Below are positions 27,351 through 35,918 of a DNA stretch of 64,000 nt, in pieces. The stretch comes from Vibrio fluminensis (lineage in GTDB: Bacteria; Pseudomonadota; Gammaproteobacteria; Enterobacterales; Vibrionaceae). A program made the translations under genes and the position numbers. Positions within the stretch are counted from its first letter, which is position 1. Each line of letters starts with the position of its first letter. The notes below the pieces were generated by a model. The model was not told the DNA's origin and searched no databases. It saw nothing but the letters and a program-made list of their open reading frames with translations. The stretch covers positions 1 to 64,000 of the forward strand of contig NZ_JADILO010000005.1 of the NCBI RefSeq assembly GCF_015278125.1, in the 5' to 3' direction.

Positions 27351-28253
27351 ATGAAAAATACTGATCTCAACTTAGTCCCAATTTTTGTCGCTATCTATGA
27401 GGAACAAAACCTCTCTAAAGCGGCCGTGCGGCTGGAGATCAGTCAGCCTGCGGTGAGTAAAGCGTTAGCGCGATTAAGAGATATATACGACGAACCCCTT
27501 TTTCATCGCTCACCTAATGGCGTGGAACCGACCGCTTTTGCGATGGATATCTATCCCGCCATGGGCGCGGCATTAAAGAACTTTACTTCTACACTCTCAG
27601 CATCACGAGACTTTGATCCTAGTATCGCCAATAAAACTTTTTCAATTGCCTGTGTCTCGGTGGCGAGTTATGAACTTATGCCGCAACTGTTCAAGCAAAT
27701 CCGTCAAATTGCACCGCACATCAGTTTAGAAATCCATCCACTTTTTACTGAAGATCATGAAAGTGATCTTCGTCTGCAACGTTACGATCTGATTGTTGAT
27801 ATGGCGCCAAGAGGGCGAACGATGCTCAAGTTTGAAACGATATTTTCTGAGCGTTTAATGGTGGTGTGCAGTGAGCACCATCCAAGAATTAAGGGCTCAA
27901 TTACGGTGGAGCAATTTCTCACAGAGCAACATGTGGTGGTATCACGTTGGCAAAGCCGGCAAAGTTTGATGGATGAAGACGATATTGCTGAACTGAACAA
28001 GCGAGACATCGTTTATCGCGCGTCTGGTGCGCTGGAAATGTTACCAGTCATTCACGATAGCGAACTGATCGGCATGTTACCAGAATCGACCATCAAAGCC
28101 TTTTCTGATGCTTACCAAATCAAAGGCGTACCACTACCATTTAGTGACAAAATCCATGATTTGTGTGCGATATGGCATCCAAGTAGAAGTAATGAGAGTG
28201 CGCATATTTGGTTGAGAAATCAGCTTAAACTGGCGGGTAAGACGATGTCATAA
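27351..28253 (+). CDS. LysR-family transcriptional regulator
   Basis: An N-terminal winged HTH (LNLVPIFVAIYEEQNLSKAA, LEISQPAVSKALARLRDIYD) is followed by a LysR substrate-binding domain. The opening DLNLVPIFVAIYEEQNLSKA is of the LeuO/NodD-like subgroup. ATG 27351 has GGAG at 7 bases, and the ORF extends 5 codons earlier without a ribosome site. It lies between the Bat operon and the sulfatase-maturation genes and might control them; direct evidence is lacking. The inducer is unknown. Confidence 0.92.
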   Translation: MKNTDLNLVPIFVAIYEEQNLSKAAVRLEISQPAVSKALARLRDIYDEPLFHRSPNGVEPTAFAMDIYPAMGAALKNFTSTLSASRDFDPSIANKTFSIACVSVASYELMPQLFKQIRQIAPHISLEIHPLFTEDHESDLRLQRYDLIVDMAPRGRTMLKFETIFSERLMVVCSEHHPRIKGSITVEQFLTEQHVVVSRWQSRQSLMDEDDIAELNKRDIVYRASGALEMLPVIHDSELIGMLPESTIKAFSDAYQIKGVPLPFSDKIHDLCAIWHPSRSNESAHIWLRNQLKLAGKTMS

Positions 28254-28342
28254 CGGGATAAATAATTAAACTTGAGTAATATGGCGAGTGTGAAATCGCG
28301 AATCATTAGCTCAGTAATGCTCGCGAATTCACAGGCTAGAAC

Positions 28343-28368
28343 CGGTGGTATCTAACGGTGGTATCTAA
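28343..28368. repeat. 13-bp tandem duplication beside the YgiW-like stop
   Basis: CGGTGGTATCTAA is present twice in a row (28343-28355 and 28356-28368), just outside the stop codon of the minus-strand gene at 28370. Confidence 0.92.
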
Positions 28369-28369
28369 C

Positions 28370-28711
28370 TTAGATTTTTTGTACTGAATCGACGTCGATT
28401 TTAGGCGTGCTCCACTCTGAATCAACTTCACCACGGATCACTACGCGATCGTTTGGAGTCACATCAACACCCATCCAATCTTCATCATCGATTTCAATTT
28501 GAATTTGACCTGTCTCATCTTTAAACAGGTAAGTTTCATTGCCAATTGATTCAATAATATTACCTGTTAGTAGAACAGCACTATCATCAGCAGCATCATT
28601 CGCTTGTTTAACGGTATTCACTGCCGCGGTTTCAGGACCTTTGAAAGCAGCAAAAGCAGGAGCAGTAATCACTGAGCAAGCGACAACAATAGCTAGGAGT
28701 GTTTTTTTCAT
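28370..28711 (-). CDS. YgiW/YdeI-type OB-fold periplasmic stress protein
   Basis: A 113-residue exported protein with a signal peptide (LLAIVVACSVITAPAFA) and a BOF (bacterial OB-fold) domain: VLLTGNIIESIGNETYLFKD, then IQIEIDDEDW and DRVVIRGEVDSEW. Relatives in enterics (YgiW, YdeI) contribute to resistance to peroxide and cationic peptides. It is a stand-alone gene on the minus strand with GGAAAACTAAA before its ATG. Confidence 0.88.
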   Translation of the reverse strand: MKKTLLAIVVACSVITAPAFAAFKGPETAAVNTVKQANDAADDSAVLLTGNIIESIGNETYLFKDETGQIQIEIDDEDWMGVDVTPNDRVVIRGEVDSEWSTPKIDVDSVQKI

Positions 28712-28897
28712 TTTAGTTTTCCTATTTAGGTGACTCGGTCATAACCGCTAGGTTAGTCAGTCATGATTGAGTTCTGAACTTTATACAACGGATTATGCGC
28801 CTGGTTGTGTGAAGTGATCGTGAAGAAAACAAAGTATGCAGAATTGGTGTGATGTGCCAGGTATGATGGAAAAGATTTGATGTGTAAGGTGCGAGTG

Positions 28898-28936
28898 ATA
28901 AAAAGCCCCACAGCGTAATGTATCCGCGGTGAGGCT
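28898..28936 (-). terminator. Terminator of the HAD phosphatase gene
   Basis: On the minus strand AGCCTCACCGCG pairs with CGCTGTGGGGCT (one mismatch, one G-T) and is followed by TTTTTATC. It lies 37 bases past the HAD gene stop. Confidence 0.75.
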
Positions 28937-28972
28937 CAGTAATGGAGCGCTTCGCTTACCCGATGATGGGGG

Positions 28973-29953
28973 CTAGTAGATCGTGCACCATTCGTTTTTC
29001 ATGTCGATCAGATGCCAATTGTCACGTTGGTTTGCTTCATCCATCGCTTTATCAAGATGACCGACACTGGATTTTCTATCGTACTGCCATTCTCGCTCGG
29101 CGTCAGTATGGTGAACAATCATTGCCATTGAGTTGGGTTGGCTCGTTGCCCATTGCATCATAGCGTGGTCGCCATCCGAGTTACCGACTGCGAGAACCGG
29201 CTTCTTACCGATGATGTGTTGAATGTTTTCAACTTTGCCGGCTTTGTCGTCAATGGTCAGGATCTCACCGAGTTTAATCACTTGCGGCTGACCATTGTTG
29301 TAGTCGTATTGGTATTTTAGTGCGCTGCCAATAATTTGCTCCGCAGGGATGTTATACACCTCAGGAGCCCATGCGCGCATAAAGTCTACACCACCACCTG
29401 AAACGATGTAGGTTTTGAAGTCGTTCGCTTGTAAATAAGCGAGCATTTCCTTCATCGGTTGGTAAGTCAGCTCGGTGTAGGCTTTTTCAAAGCGAGGGTC
29501 TTTTGCAGCGGCAATCCAATTTGCAACTGTGGTTTGGTATTCTTCTACCGTCATACCACTGTGGGTTGCGGTGACTATCTCAAGTAGTGCTTCTTCACCG
29601 CCAGCGAGAACGCTTTTTACATCATCTTCGAGCACAAACTTAAACGGTTCTTGAGTTTTCCATTCAGGATGTTGCTCCGCCATCTTCTTTACTTGGTCAA
29701 ATGCGTAAGCGAGTTGAAAGTAATAAGGTTTTTCTGACCAAAGTGTGCCGTCGTTATCGAATACCGCGATGCGTTCAGCAACGGGAACGAATGAATCCTT
29801 GCGCTCATCAGTCGAGTTTTCGACATAGTTTAAAAGCGCGGTTTTACTACTACCATCTTTCCATGAGGGTAGTAGGTTAGGGTCACAATCAATCGCCACC
29901 GCGGAGAATGAGAGGGTTGATAAGATTGCTAGAGCACAGAGGTTTGTTTTCAT
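28973..29953 (-). CDS. Exported HAD-superfamily phosphatase
   Basis: A signal peptide (LCALAILSTLSFSAVA) is followed by the HAD motif I AVFDNDGTLWSEKPYYFQL (nucleophile Asp about residue 68), motif II in TYIVSGGGVDFMRAW and motif III/IV in VLAVGNSDGDHAMMQWA. It is related to phosphoserine-phosphatase-like exported acid phosphatases. The substrate is unknown; a phosphomonoester in the periplasm is likely. It lies 88 bases downstream of the FGE-like lipoprotein on the same strand, so the two may share a transcript divergent from the sulfatase maturase. Confidence 0.85.
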   Translation of the reverse strand: MKTNLCALAILSTLSFSAVAIDCDPNLLPSWKDGSSKTALLNYVENSTDERKDSFVPVAERIAVFDNDGTLWSEKPYYFQLAYAFDQVKKMAEQHPEWKTQEPFKFVLEDDVKSVLAGGEEALLEIVTATHSGMTVEEYQTTVANWIAAAKDPRFEKAYTELTYQPMKEMLAYLQANDFKTYIVSGGGVDFMRAWAPEVYNIPAEQIIGSALKYQYDYNNGQPQVIKLGEILTIDDKAGKVENIQHIIGKKPVLAVGNSDGDHAMMQWATSQPNSMAMIVHHTDAEREWQYDRKSSVGHLDKAMDEANQRDNWHLIDMKNEWCTIY

Positions 29954-30040
29954 AGTTGTTGTTACCCATTTTTAAGTAAGAGTGGATTCAATCATGTACT
30001 GCTAGGGGACTAACCTTGCCCATCTGTAAAGAGAACGTGG

Positions 30041-30826
30041 TTATCGGTCTTTGGCGAGACGCAGTCCCATGTCAGACATAATTATAGATTGGCTAGCAAA
30101 ATCACGACGGAAATTTTCCGACTGTTCAGCATCATAGGCGAAGCTTCCACCTCGTACTGACTTGTGTGCTAAACCAGAATCGCTGTGTTGTTGATTATTT
30201 GGATTATCATTGCCACCCCAGCGATAGAATGTGTCGTCAAACGCATCCATAACGAACTCACCTACGTTGCCCGTCATGTCATATAGCCCTAGCTCGTTGG
30301 GCTGTTTCTGTCCGACAGGATGAGCGCGGTTTTGCGCGTTACCGGCATACCAAGCGACATCATCAATGTTGTTTGAGCCCGAGTAGGTGAAACCTTGGCT
30401 TTTATTGCCTCCTTGGGCGGCAAATTCCCACTCGGCTTCGGTCGGTAAGCGATAGGTTTCGCCAGTTAATAGATTGAGCTGTTCGACGAAGTAGTTCGCT
30501 TGCTGCCAGCTTAAGTTGTTGACCGGAATATCATCGCCCGGGAAGTAACTGAGAGAAGAGCCCATCACGCTTTCAAACAGCGCTTGTGTGACCTCAAACT
30601 TGGCCAAGTAGAAACTATCTACACGCACTTCTCTTGCTGGCGTCTCGGCTTTGCTGGCACCGTTTTGCTCTGAGCCCATCACAAAGTGACCGCCTTCAAC
30701 GAGCACCATCTCTTGATCGATTTGCAGTGCAATAGGATGGGGCGTATCTGCACTGCAACCATTGAGCAGGGCTAACAAGCTAAAGATTGAGATAATCTTT
30801 ATCGGCGAACGGTTAACTGGTGTCAT
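30041..30826 (-). CDS. FGE-sulfatase domain lipoprotein lacking the catalytic cysteines
   Basis: The fold is the formylglycine-generating-enzyme (SUMF1/PF03781) type: MVLVEGGHFVMGSEQNG, VDSFYLAKFEVTQALFE, YRLPTEAEWEFAAQGG, GLYDMTGNVGEFVMDAF and KSVRGGSFAYDAEQ. In true FGE two cysteines follow the RGGS block; here that stretch (FAYDAEQSENFRRDF) has none, and no other cysteine remains in the mature protein beyond the lipobox. It is therefore unlikely to oxidise sulfatase Cys itself. A signal sequence with lipobox LLALLNGC suggests outer-membrane anchoring. ATG 30826 is chosen because it gives a normal lipoprotein signal; ATG 30877 adds 17 residues without a ribosome site. Confidence 0.85.
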   Translation of the reverse strand: MTPVNRSPIKIISIFSLLALLNGCSADTPHPIALQIDQEMVLVEGGHFVMGSEQNGASKAETPAREVRVDSFYLAKFEVTQALFESVMGSSLSYFPGDDIPVNNLSWQQANYFVEQLNLLTGETYRLPTEAEWEFAAQGGNKSQGFTYSGSNNIDDVAWYAGNAQNRAHPVGQKQPNELGLYDMTGNVGEFVMDAFDDTFYRWGGNDNPNNQQHSDSGLAHKSVRGGSFAYDAEQSENFRRDFASQSIIMSDMGLRLAKDR

Positions 30827-30952
30827 AGGGCGGCTCTCGTTAGTAAGTTCACCATCAACACTAGCAATAAACGCCATGAAAAAAGGTTATATACGCTATA
30901 ACAAGCACCGGTTAAGGCGAGGATTTATGATGTGGTTATTCCATAGTTAGCC

Positions 30953-30993
30953 CAGATCGATGGCTAGCTCAGGTCGATAGATAACTCAGCTCA
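30953..30993 (+). repeat. 17-bp imperfect tandem repeat upstream of the sulfatase maturase
   Basis: CAGATCGATGGCTAGCT (30953-30969) is followed by CAGGTCGATAGATAACT (30970-30986) and a fragment CAGCTCA, in the promoter region of the radical-SAM gene, about 40 bases before its ATG. Confidence 0.8.
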
Positions 30994-31024
30994 ACCATCA
31001 ATTCGCTCAACGATTAGGTGACTT

Positions 31025-32359
31025 ATGCATATTACTCAAGGTCCACAGTTTAACGGTAAAGCTTCCAAGCGTTTACATGTCATGGCTAAGCCAATAGGGG
31101 CGGCATGCAACATTGACTGCACCTATTGCTACTACCTAAGTAAACAGGAGTTACTTGAGTACAAAAAAGGATGTTCACCAGTGATGAATGAAGACACCTT
31201 AGAGACATACATTCGTCAGTACATCGAGGGACAAAATACCCCGGAGATCATTTTTTCATGGCAAGGTGGTGAACCGACCATATTGGGCGTGGATTACTTT
31301 CGTCGCATTGTCGAGTTACAACAAAAGTACTGTCCTGAAGGGGTGAGTATTGCCAATGATCTACAAACCAATGGTACTTTGCTGACCGACGAATGGTGCC
31401 AATTTTTAAAGCAGCATAACTTTCTGGTTGGACTAAGTATTGATGGACCAGAAATGTTGCACAATGCTTACCGAACCAATAAGGCAGGACGCGGCACATT
31501 TAAGCAAGTGATGAAGGCAGTCGAGTTGCTGCATAAGCACCAAGTGAACTTCGCGACCTTGACTTGCGTGAACAATCTGACCAGTTGTAACCCTTTAGAA
31601 GTGTACCGATTCTTACGTGATGAAGTGCGCTCACCGCAAATGCAGTTTATTCCCATTGTGGAACAAAAGAGTTTTCGCAGTACTGCGCCACAAACATGGT
31701 CGGCAACTGAACAATTAAAGCAGGGCGATAAGCGTTTAATTCCTGGCAATAAAGACTCAATCATGGAGCCTTGGTGCGTGTCTGATCAAGCTTGGGGTAA
31801 TTTCCTTATCACGATATTTGATGAATGGATTGCAAACGACATCGGTAAGGTCTTCGTTCAGTATTTTGAAGCGAGTGTCGAGCGATGGATGGGGCGTGCG
31901 AACCCGCTTTGCACATTGGGTGAAATCTGCGGTAAAGGGTTAGCCATGGAGCCCAATGGCGATGTCTACACATGCGACCATTACGTCTATCCCGAGTATC
32001 AGACAGGTAACATCCATAGACAAAATCTTGAGAGTTTGGCTTACAGCGCGCAGCAGCAGAAATTTGGTTACGGCAAGACGCGCAATCTTACTGAGCAATG
32101 CAAAGCGTGTGACTATCAATTTGCCTGCAATGGGGAGTGTCCGAAAAATCGTTTTATTCGTACACAAGCAGGCGAACCAGGACTCAATTATCTGTGTGCG
32201 GGTTGGCATAAGTTCTTTGCTCACGCAGATAAATCACTGGCTTATATTCTGCGTGCGACGGGGAATCCGGTCGCTTTTGGCAAATATAGCGACGAGCAGT
32301 TAAAGCAGCAGTTACAGCAGCGCCAAGTCTCGAGCGCTGGCTTTGCAACGCGATTTTAA
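31025..32359 (+). CDS. Anaerobic sulfatase-maturating enzyme (radical SAM)
   Basis: Converts the active-site Cys of sulfatases to formylglycine before export, in the cytosol. The radical-SAM cluster is CNIDCTYCYYLSK (about residue 29) and the SPASM/twitch clusters lie in CTLGEICGKGLAMEPNGD and CKACDYQFACNGECPKNRF. The length (444 residues) and the N-terminal HVMAKPIGAACNI are typical of the anSME/AslB family. Both sulfatases here are Cys-type (CTAGR), so they are natural substrates. AGGTGAC precedes the ATG. The stop TAA is followed 12 bases later by the TPR paralogue gene, suggesting co-transcription. Confidence 0.95.
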   Translation: MHITQGPQFNGKASKRLHVMAKPIGAACNIDCTYCYYLSKQELLEYKKGCSPVMNEDTLETYIRQYIEGQNTPEIIFSWQGGEPTILGVDYFRRIVELQQKYCPEGVSIANDLQTNGTLLTDEWCQFLKQHNFLVGLSIDGPEMLHNAYRTNKAGRGTFKQVMKAVELLHKHQVNFATLTCVNNLTSCNPLEVYRFLRDEVRSPQMQFIPIVEQKSFRSTAPQTWSATEQLKQGDKRLIPGNKDSIMEPWCVSDQAWGNFLITIFDEWIANDIGKVFVQYFEASVERWMGRANPLCTLGEICGKGLAMEPNGDVYTCDHYVYPEYQTGNIHRQNLESLAYSAQQQKFGYGKTRNLTEQCKACDYQFACNGECPKNRFIRTQAGEPGLNYLCAGWHKFFAHADKSLAYILRATGNPVAFGKYSDEQLKQQLQQRQVSSAGFATRF

Positions 32360-32371
32360 GTGAGGTTTGAT

Positions 32372-33463
32372 ATGAAGAAATTCACGATAAGAAAAGTCGC
32401 GTTGATGTTGACGCTTGTGTTTGCAGCACCGACTTTTGCTCAAACAGGTACTCCTCAAAGCGCCCAAGTACACAACGAGTCACTATCCAGTACCCAAGCC
32501 AGTAGTTCGGTTACACAAGCGCCCAACACAAGCATTAGCCAGCCATTAAGTCAGCATATTGCAGATTTGTCTTATCAGGCGCAGGACAAAACACTCGATT
32601 CTGCCCAACGAGCGAAAGCGTTACGAGAGCTAGCTCAGTACCCGAACCAAAATGCCTTGGTTGCGGTGGCGCGAGGGTTGAAAGACCAAGATGCAGAGAT
32701 TAGAGAGGCGGCGGTGATTGCTGCAGAGCCCTACGGCATTGAATATCGTTGGCGTTTGTTGTCACCACTGCTTAATGACGCCAATCATTCAGTAAGAGTC
32801 ACCAGTGCGGCGAATTTAGTGCGTGATTATCAACGGTTAGAGCCCGTTCAGCAGCAACAGCTGAGCCGCCCTATTGCGGAGTTGATTGATTACCTAAAGC
32901 CTCAGCAGGAGAGTTCATCACGGTTATTGCTGGCTGATGTCTATCGTTGGCAAGGCGAGTGGCAACAAGCGGACGTTATCTATCAAGCATTATTAGCCAA
33001 ACAGCCGGATAACCGACAAATTTGGTTAAGTTTAGCCGATAACTATCGAGCGCAAGAGCTCGATAAGGCGGCGTTGGAAACGCTGAATAGCGCAATTCAA
33101 AGAGTCCCTGCAAATGCCTTGAAAAATGCCCCTCTGCATTATTCAAAAGCACTAACACTTGTACGTTTAGAGCGTCCAGAAGAAGCGGCTCAGGAAATGG
33201 CGATCGCAGCAAGTTCAGCAAAAGACAATAGCTACTACTGGTATTTAAATGGCGTGTTGCAAGAGCCTATTAACGTTAAAACTGCTACCAGTTCGTTTGA
33301 AAAAGCTTACGTAATTTCAGGTGCGCCCGAACAGCTATATGCCTTGTGTGATATCTACCTTCGCCACGATAACGCAAAAGGCACTCAGTGTTTGGCTGAG
33401 CTTGAGATGATTGCGCCGCCTTATGTAATTGAGAAGCTCAAAACAAGTCGCAGTGAATCTTGA
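32372..33463 (+). CDS. HEAT/TPR protein, haem-less paralogue of the cytochrome tail
   Basis: A signal peptide (VALMLTLVFAAPTFA) is followed by a Ser/Gln/Thr-rich linker and then HEAT-like and TPR units. From about residue 65 to the end it is collinear with the C-terminal third of the cytochrome at 18006: compare ALVAVARGLKDQDAEIR with TLVALARAVKHESELIR, and QCLAELEMIAPPYVIEKL with QCLAELSKVVPPQVIEQL. No CXXCH is present. It probably binds the same partner without electron transfer. ATG 32372 with GAGG upstream is preferred to the GTG at 32360. It is encoded directly behind the sulfatase maturase. Confidence 0.85.
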   Translation: MKKFTIRKVALMLTLVFAAPTFAQTGTPQSAQVHNESLSSTQASSSVTQAPNTSISQPLSQHIADLSYQAQDKTLDSAQRAKALRELAQYPNQNALVAVARGLKDQDAEIREAAVIAAEPYGIEYRWRLLSPLLNDANHSVRVTSAANLVRDYQRLEPVQQQQLSRPIAELIDYLKPQQESSSRLLLADVYRWQGEWQQADVIYQALLAKQPDNRQIWLSLADNYRAQELDKAALETLNSAIQRVPANALKNAPLHYSKALTLVRLERPEEAAQEMAIAASSAKDNSYYWYLNGVLQEPINVKTATSSFEKAYVISGAPEQLYALCDIYLRHDNAKGTQCLAELEMIAPPYVIEKLKTSRSES

Positions 33464-33605
33464 GGTGCCTATAAACTCGTTTGCATTACATAAATTTATG
33501 CGGTTAAGAACACATTTATCGGCTGTTCACCATCAGCAGAGTTTTGTTACTTTAGTCATATTCGTTGTTAGAACGCAAATGAAATGATGAAAGGAGCAGC
33601 GGTAG

Positions 33606-33935
33606 ATGGAGATCAACAACTTACCTTTTGGTATCACTGAATGGGAAAACGTTGAAGTTACACAACATTCCGGCGAGACGGGGGTAGCATTGTGGCGAAC
33701 CAAACATTTTGGCGAGCTACGAGTACGTATGGTGGAGTATTCAGAGAACTATCTTGCGGACCACTGGTGCTCAAAGGGACATATTCTCTTTTGTCTGTCA
33801 GGTGAGCTCACCACTGAATTGGATGACGGTCGCGTGTTCGTATTAAAGCCGGGAATGAGTTATCAGGTCGCAGATAATGCAGAAGCGCATCGCTCTTCTA
33901 CGCTGTTGGGTGCAACGTTGTTTGTGGTCGATTAA
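33606..33935 (+). CDS. Small cupin, DHCW-motif type
   Basis: A 109-residue single-domain cupin with ADHWCSKGHILFCLSGEL (metal-site region about residues 50-67) and FVLKPGMSYQVADNAEAHRS as the second cupin motif. This matches small proteins annotated as DHCW-motif cupins. Function is unknown; a metal-dependent or sugar-binding role is possible. GGAGC lies upstream of the ATG. Confidence 0.8.
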   Translation: MEINNLPFGITEWENVEVTQHSGETGVALWRTKHFGELRVRMVEYSENYLADHWCSKGHILFCLSGELTTELDDGRVFVLKPGMSYQVADNAEAHRSSTLLGATLFVVD

Positions 33936-33959
33936 TTGAATTAGTAAGTGGTGGTAGCC

Positions 33960-34226
33960 ATGTTTCAATGCCCCAATTGTCATGCTAAATCGATCTCTCT
34001 GATGGCGAAAATGACAGCAAAATCGAAGGAAGCTTACCTGTGTAAGATGTGCAATAAAAAGTGGCAAGTATCAACATACTTTTACGTTGCAGGCGTTATG
34101 CTGCCGCCACTGTTTCTGCTCCTTTCAAATGGCTTTGGCTGGTTGTCACTTGATATGGCGGCAATCATCGCCGTCACATTTTGGGTTTGTCTTTTGTTGC
34201 TTCAACCGCTTCGCAAATCCTATTAG
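33960..34226 (+). CDS. Small zinc-ribbon membrane protein
   Basis: The first 35 residues hold two CXXC pairs (CPNCHAKS and CKMCNKKW), a typical zinc ribbon. Two hydrophobic helices follow (YVAGVMLPPLFLLLSNGFGW and MAAIIAVTFWVCLLLLQP). No family name can be given. ATG 33960 is chosen over the GTG at 33948 since the ribbon starts there directly. The gene's 3' end overlaps that of the convergent VRR-NUC gene by 53 bases, which is unusual. Confidence 0.65.
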   Translation: MFQCPNCHAKSISLMAKMTAKSKEAYLCKMCNKKWQVSTYFYVAGVMLPPLFLLLSNGFGWLSLDMAAIIAVTFWVCLLLLQPLRKSY

Positions 34227-35856
34227 TGTCAGGGTTGTTATCAACGTAACAGACGGAAAAAGGCACGCCTAGGCGGCTAAACTGTTTGAACCAGCGAATT
34301 TGGTTATCTTGCAGTTTGTCTCCGGGACCTTTGACTTCAATCCACTCAAACTGTCCATCTTTAAACGCGATAAGATCGGGCATACCATTTCGATACAGTT
34401 TTAAATCACTGAGTTGCACTTTGATTAAATTGACCAGTAGTTCAGGTTTTACGGTGCTTAACGCCAAGCTAAGCAGCTCCTCAGTGAAATGACTCCAAAC
34501 GACAAACGGATTGCTTATCCCAAATTTGTTGTGGTAGTTGTCGATAACGAATTGGTGGTTGCCTTGTGCGAGTTTATCAAGCGCTCGGTTAATTTGCTTA
34601 GAGCGTTTGGCGTAAAAATCCTTATGATATAGATCCAATGGCTTGAACTGATAGGCGTTGATGAACGCCCCTTCAACTGGGGCAAATATTGCATCCCAAA
34701 GCGCTACGCCCATAATGCCATTGAGCAGCGAGTTTTCACTATAGAATACTTGCCAACCTTGGTCCTCAAAATGGTGTTTCACCGCAAGTTCAACTCGTTG
34801 CTGCGACAAGTTTAACGCTAAGTGATGCTCTTTATATGTTGGTTTTGCCACGCGAGTAATTTTAACTCCCTGTTTACGTAGCAGGCGCTGCTCAAGCTTT
34901 TGACTGATTTCAAGCTCAGAGATGTCGCTGGGTTGGTTTAAAATTAATGTGACAACGTCACTAAATTTGTCGTTTTGCTCTAGCTTGTCATAAATCCTGG
35001 CTTGTCGCTCTCTGCTTGGCGGCAGTGAAGTTTGCTTAAATAGGTTTAATGCCGTTTCAAACTCTCCGAGGCGTTCAAAGTCACGTGCGATATCATTGAT
35101 AAGGTGCTGTCGCTTTCTCTCTATATATGGGTGATCAATGACGGCGGGAATTGCACCGGCAAGCTGTTTCACTACTTTCAATTGCTTTCTATCGGCATTC
35201 CAATAGCTATCCGCTAACTTACTCAGTGCCAGCAGTTGTTCGACTTGGTCGCGATGGTTGAAAAATCGTCGCTCGATGCTGAGGGGGTAATTCTCAAACT
35301 GATTTAAACCCAGATCATCGAGGACAAATTGGGTTAAGTCTTGATGAGTGTTGGCAAAGAATAGCGCTAACAGCAGGTCTATCATCTCAGCAAAGTGCAA
35401 TTCAATGACCACAAAACTGAGCTCGTCAAATCGCTCAAATGGTTCATCCGTGAGTAGTTCAACCATTTGCGGTTTTTTCAGTGAGCGTGAGTGATCTAAA
35501 AATCGCTTTGGAAATAGGGGAGTTAACTCGGTTTTGGTCAGCAGAGTTTGGGCTAACTGCTGCTCGCTAATAGCAGGGTTTAGCGAAATAAAGTCTTTAG
35601 CTGCCAATTGCTCTAAAGCGAGTGGAATGGAAGGAATTTCGTTGTAGATGAGTTTGTCACTGCGAAATAACGATCCTTTGCGGCTATATAAGCGCACCAG
35701 CAAACATTGACTGGCTTTATCGAGTGAGCGATAGGCAGATATCCACTCCAGTTCTGAAATATGGAGTATATCGTTATACCAAGCTTGGGCGTGTTCAATC
35801 AGGCGATTGAAATTAGCCAGGTAATAATCTTCAGCGAGTTGTATTTGAGATTCCAT
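34174..35856 (-). CDS. VRR-NUC domain nuclease
   Basis: A 560-residue protein. The C-terminal VRR-NUC domain shows NGMPDLIAFKDGQFEWIEVKGPGDKLQDNQ split over residues about 485-520, with the PD-(D/E)xK-like residues D, E and K intact (MPDLI, EVKGPG). The long N-terminus is helical with TPR-like segments (LGEFETALNLFKQTSLPPSRERQARIYDKL), as in bacterial FAN1-like nucleases that process branched or cross-linked DNA. ATG 35856 (MESQIQLAEDYYL) is preferred over the first in-frame codon at 35871, which falls in the terminator stem. Confidence 0.85.
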   Translation of the reverse strand: MESQIQLAEDYYLANFNRLIEHAQAWYNDILHISELEWISAYRSLDKASQCLLVRLYSRKGSLFRSDKLIYNEIPSIPLALEQLAAKDFISLNPAISEQQLAQTLLTKTELTPLFPKRFLDHSRSLKKPQMVELLTDEPFERFDELSFVVIELHFAEMIDLLLALFFANTHQDLTQFVLDDLGLNQFENYPLSIERRFFNHRDQVEQLLALSKLADSYWNADRKQLKVVKQLAGAIPAVIDHPYIERKRQHLINDIARDFERLGEFETALNLFKQTSLPPSRERQARIYDKLEQNDKFSDVVTLILNQPSDISELEISQKLEQRLLRKQGVKITRVAKPTYKEHHLALNLSQQRVELAVKHHFEDQGWQVFYSENSLLNGIMGVALWDAIFAPVEGAFINAYQFKPLDLYHKDFYAKRSKQINRALDKLAQGNHQFVIDNYHNKFGISNPFVVWSHFTEELLSLALSTVKPELLVNLIKVQLSDLKLYRNGMPDLIAFKDGQFEWIEVKGPGDKLQDNQIRWFKQFSRLGVPFSVCYVDNNPDTNRICEAVEATKDKPKM

Positions 35857-35870
35857 AACGCACACATACA

Positions 35871-35900
35871 AAAAAGGCTTACCACAAGGGTAAGCCTTTT
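35871..35900 (-). terminator. Terminator of the OFA carrier gene
   Basis: AAAAAGGCTTACC / GGGTAAGCCTTTT arms with a 4-base loop form a long stem with T-runs on either strand. It lies 18 bases past the MFS stop and just upstream of the VRR-NUC start. Confidence 0.85.
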
Positions 35901-35918
35901 AACTTTCAATTCAAGCTA

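Noticed and set aside
30041..30826. Calling the SUMF1-domain protein a formylglycine-generating enzyme
   Set aside because: The two cysteines needed for the oxidase reaction are absent, so only the fold is supported.
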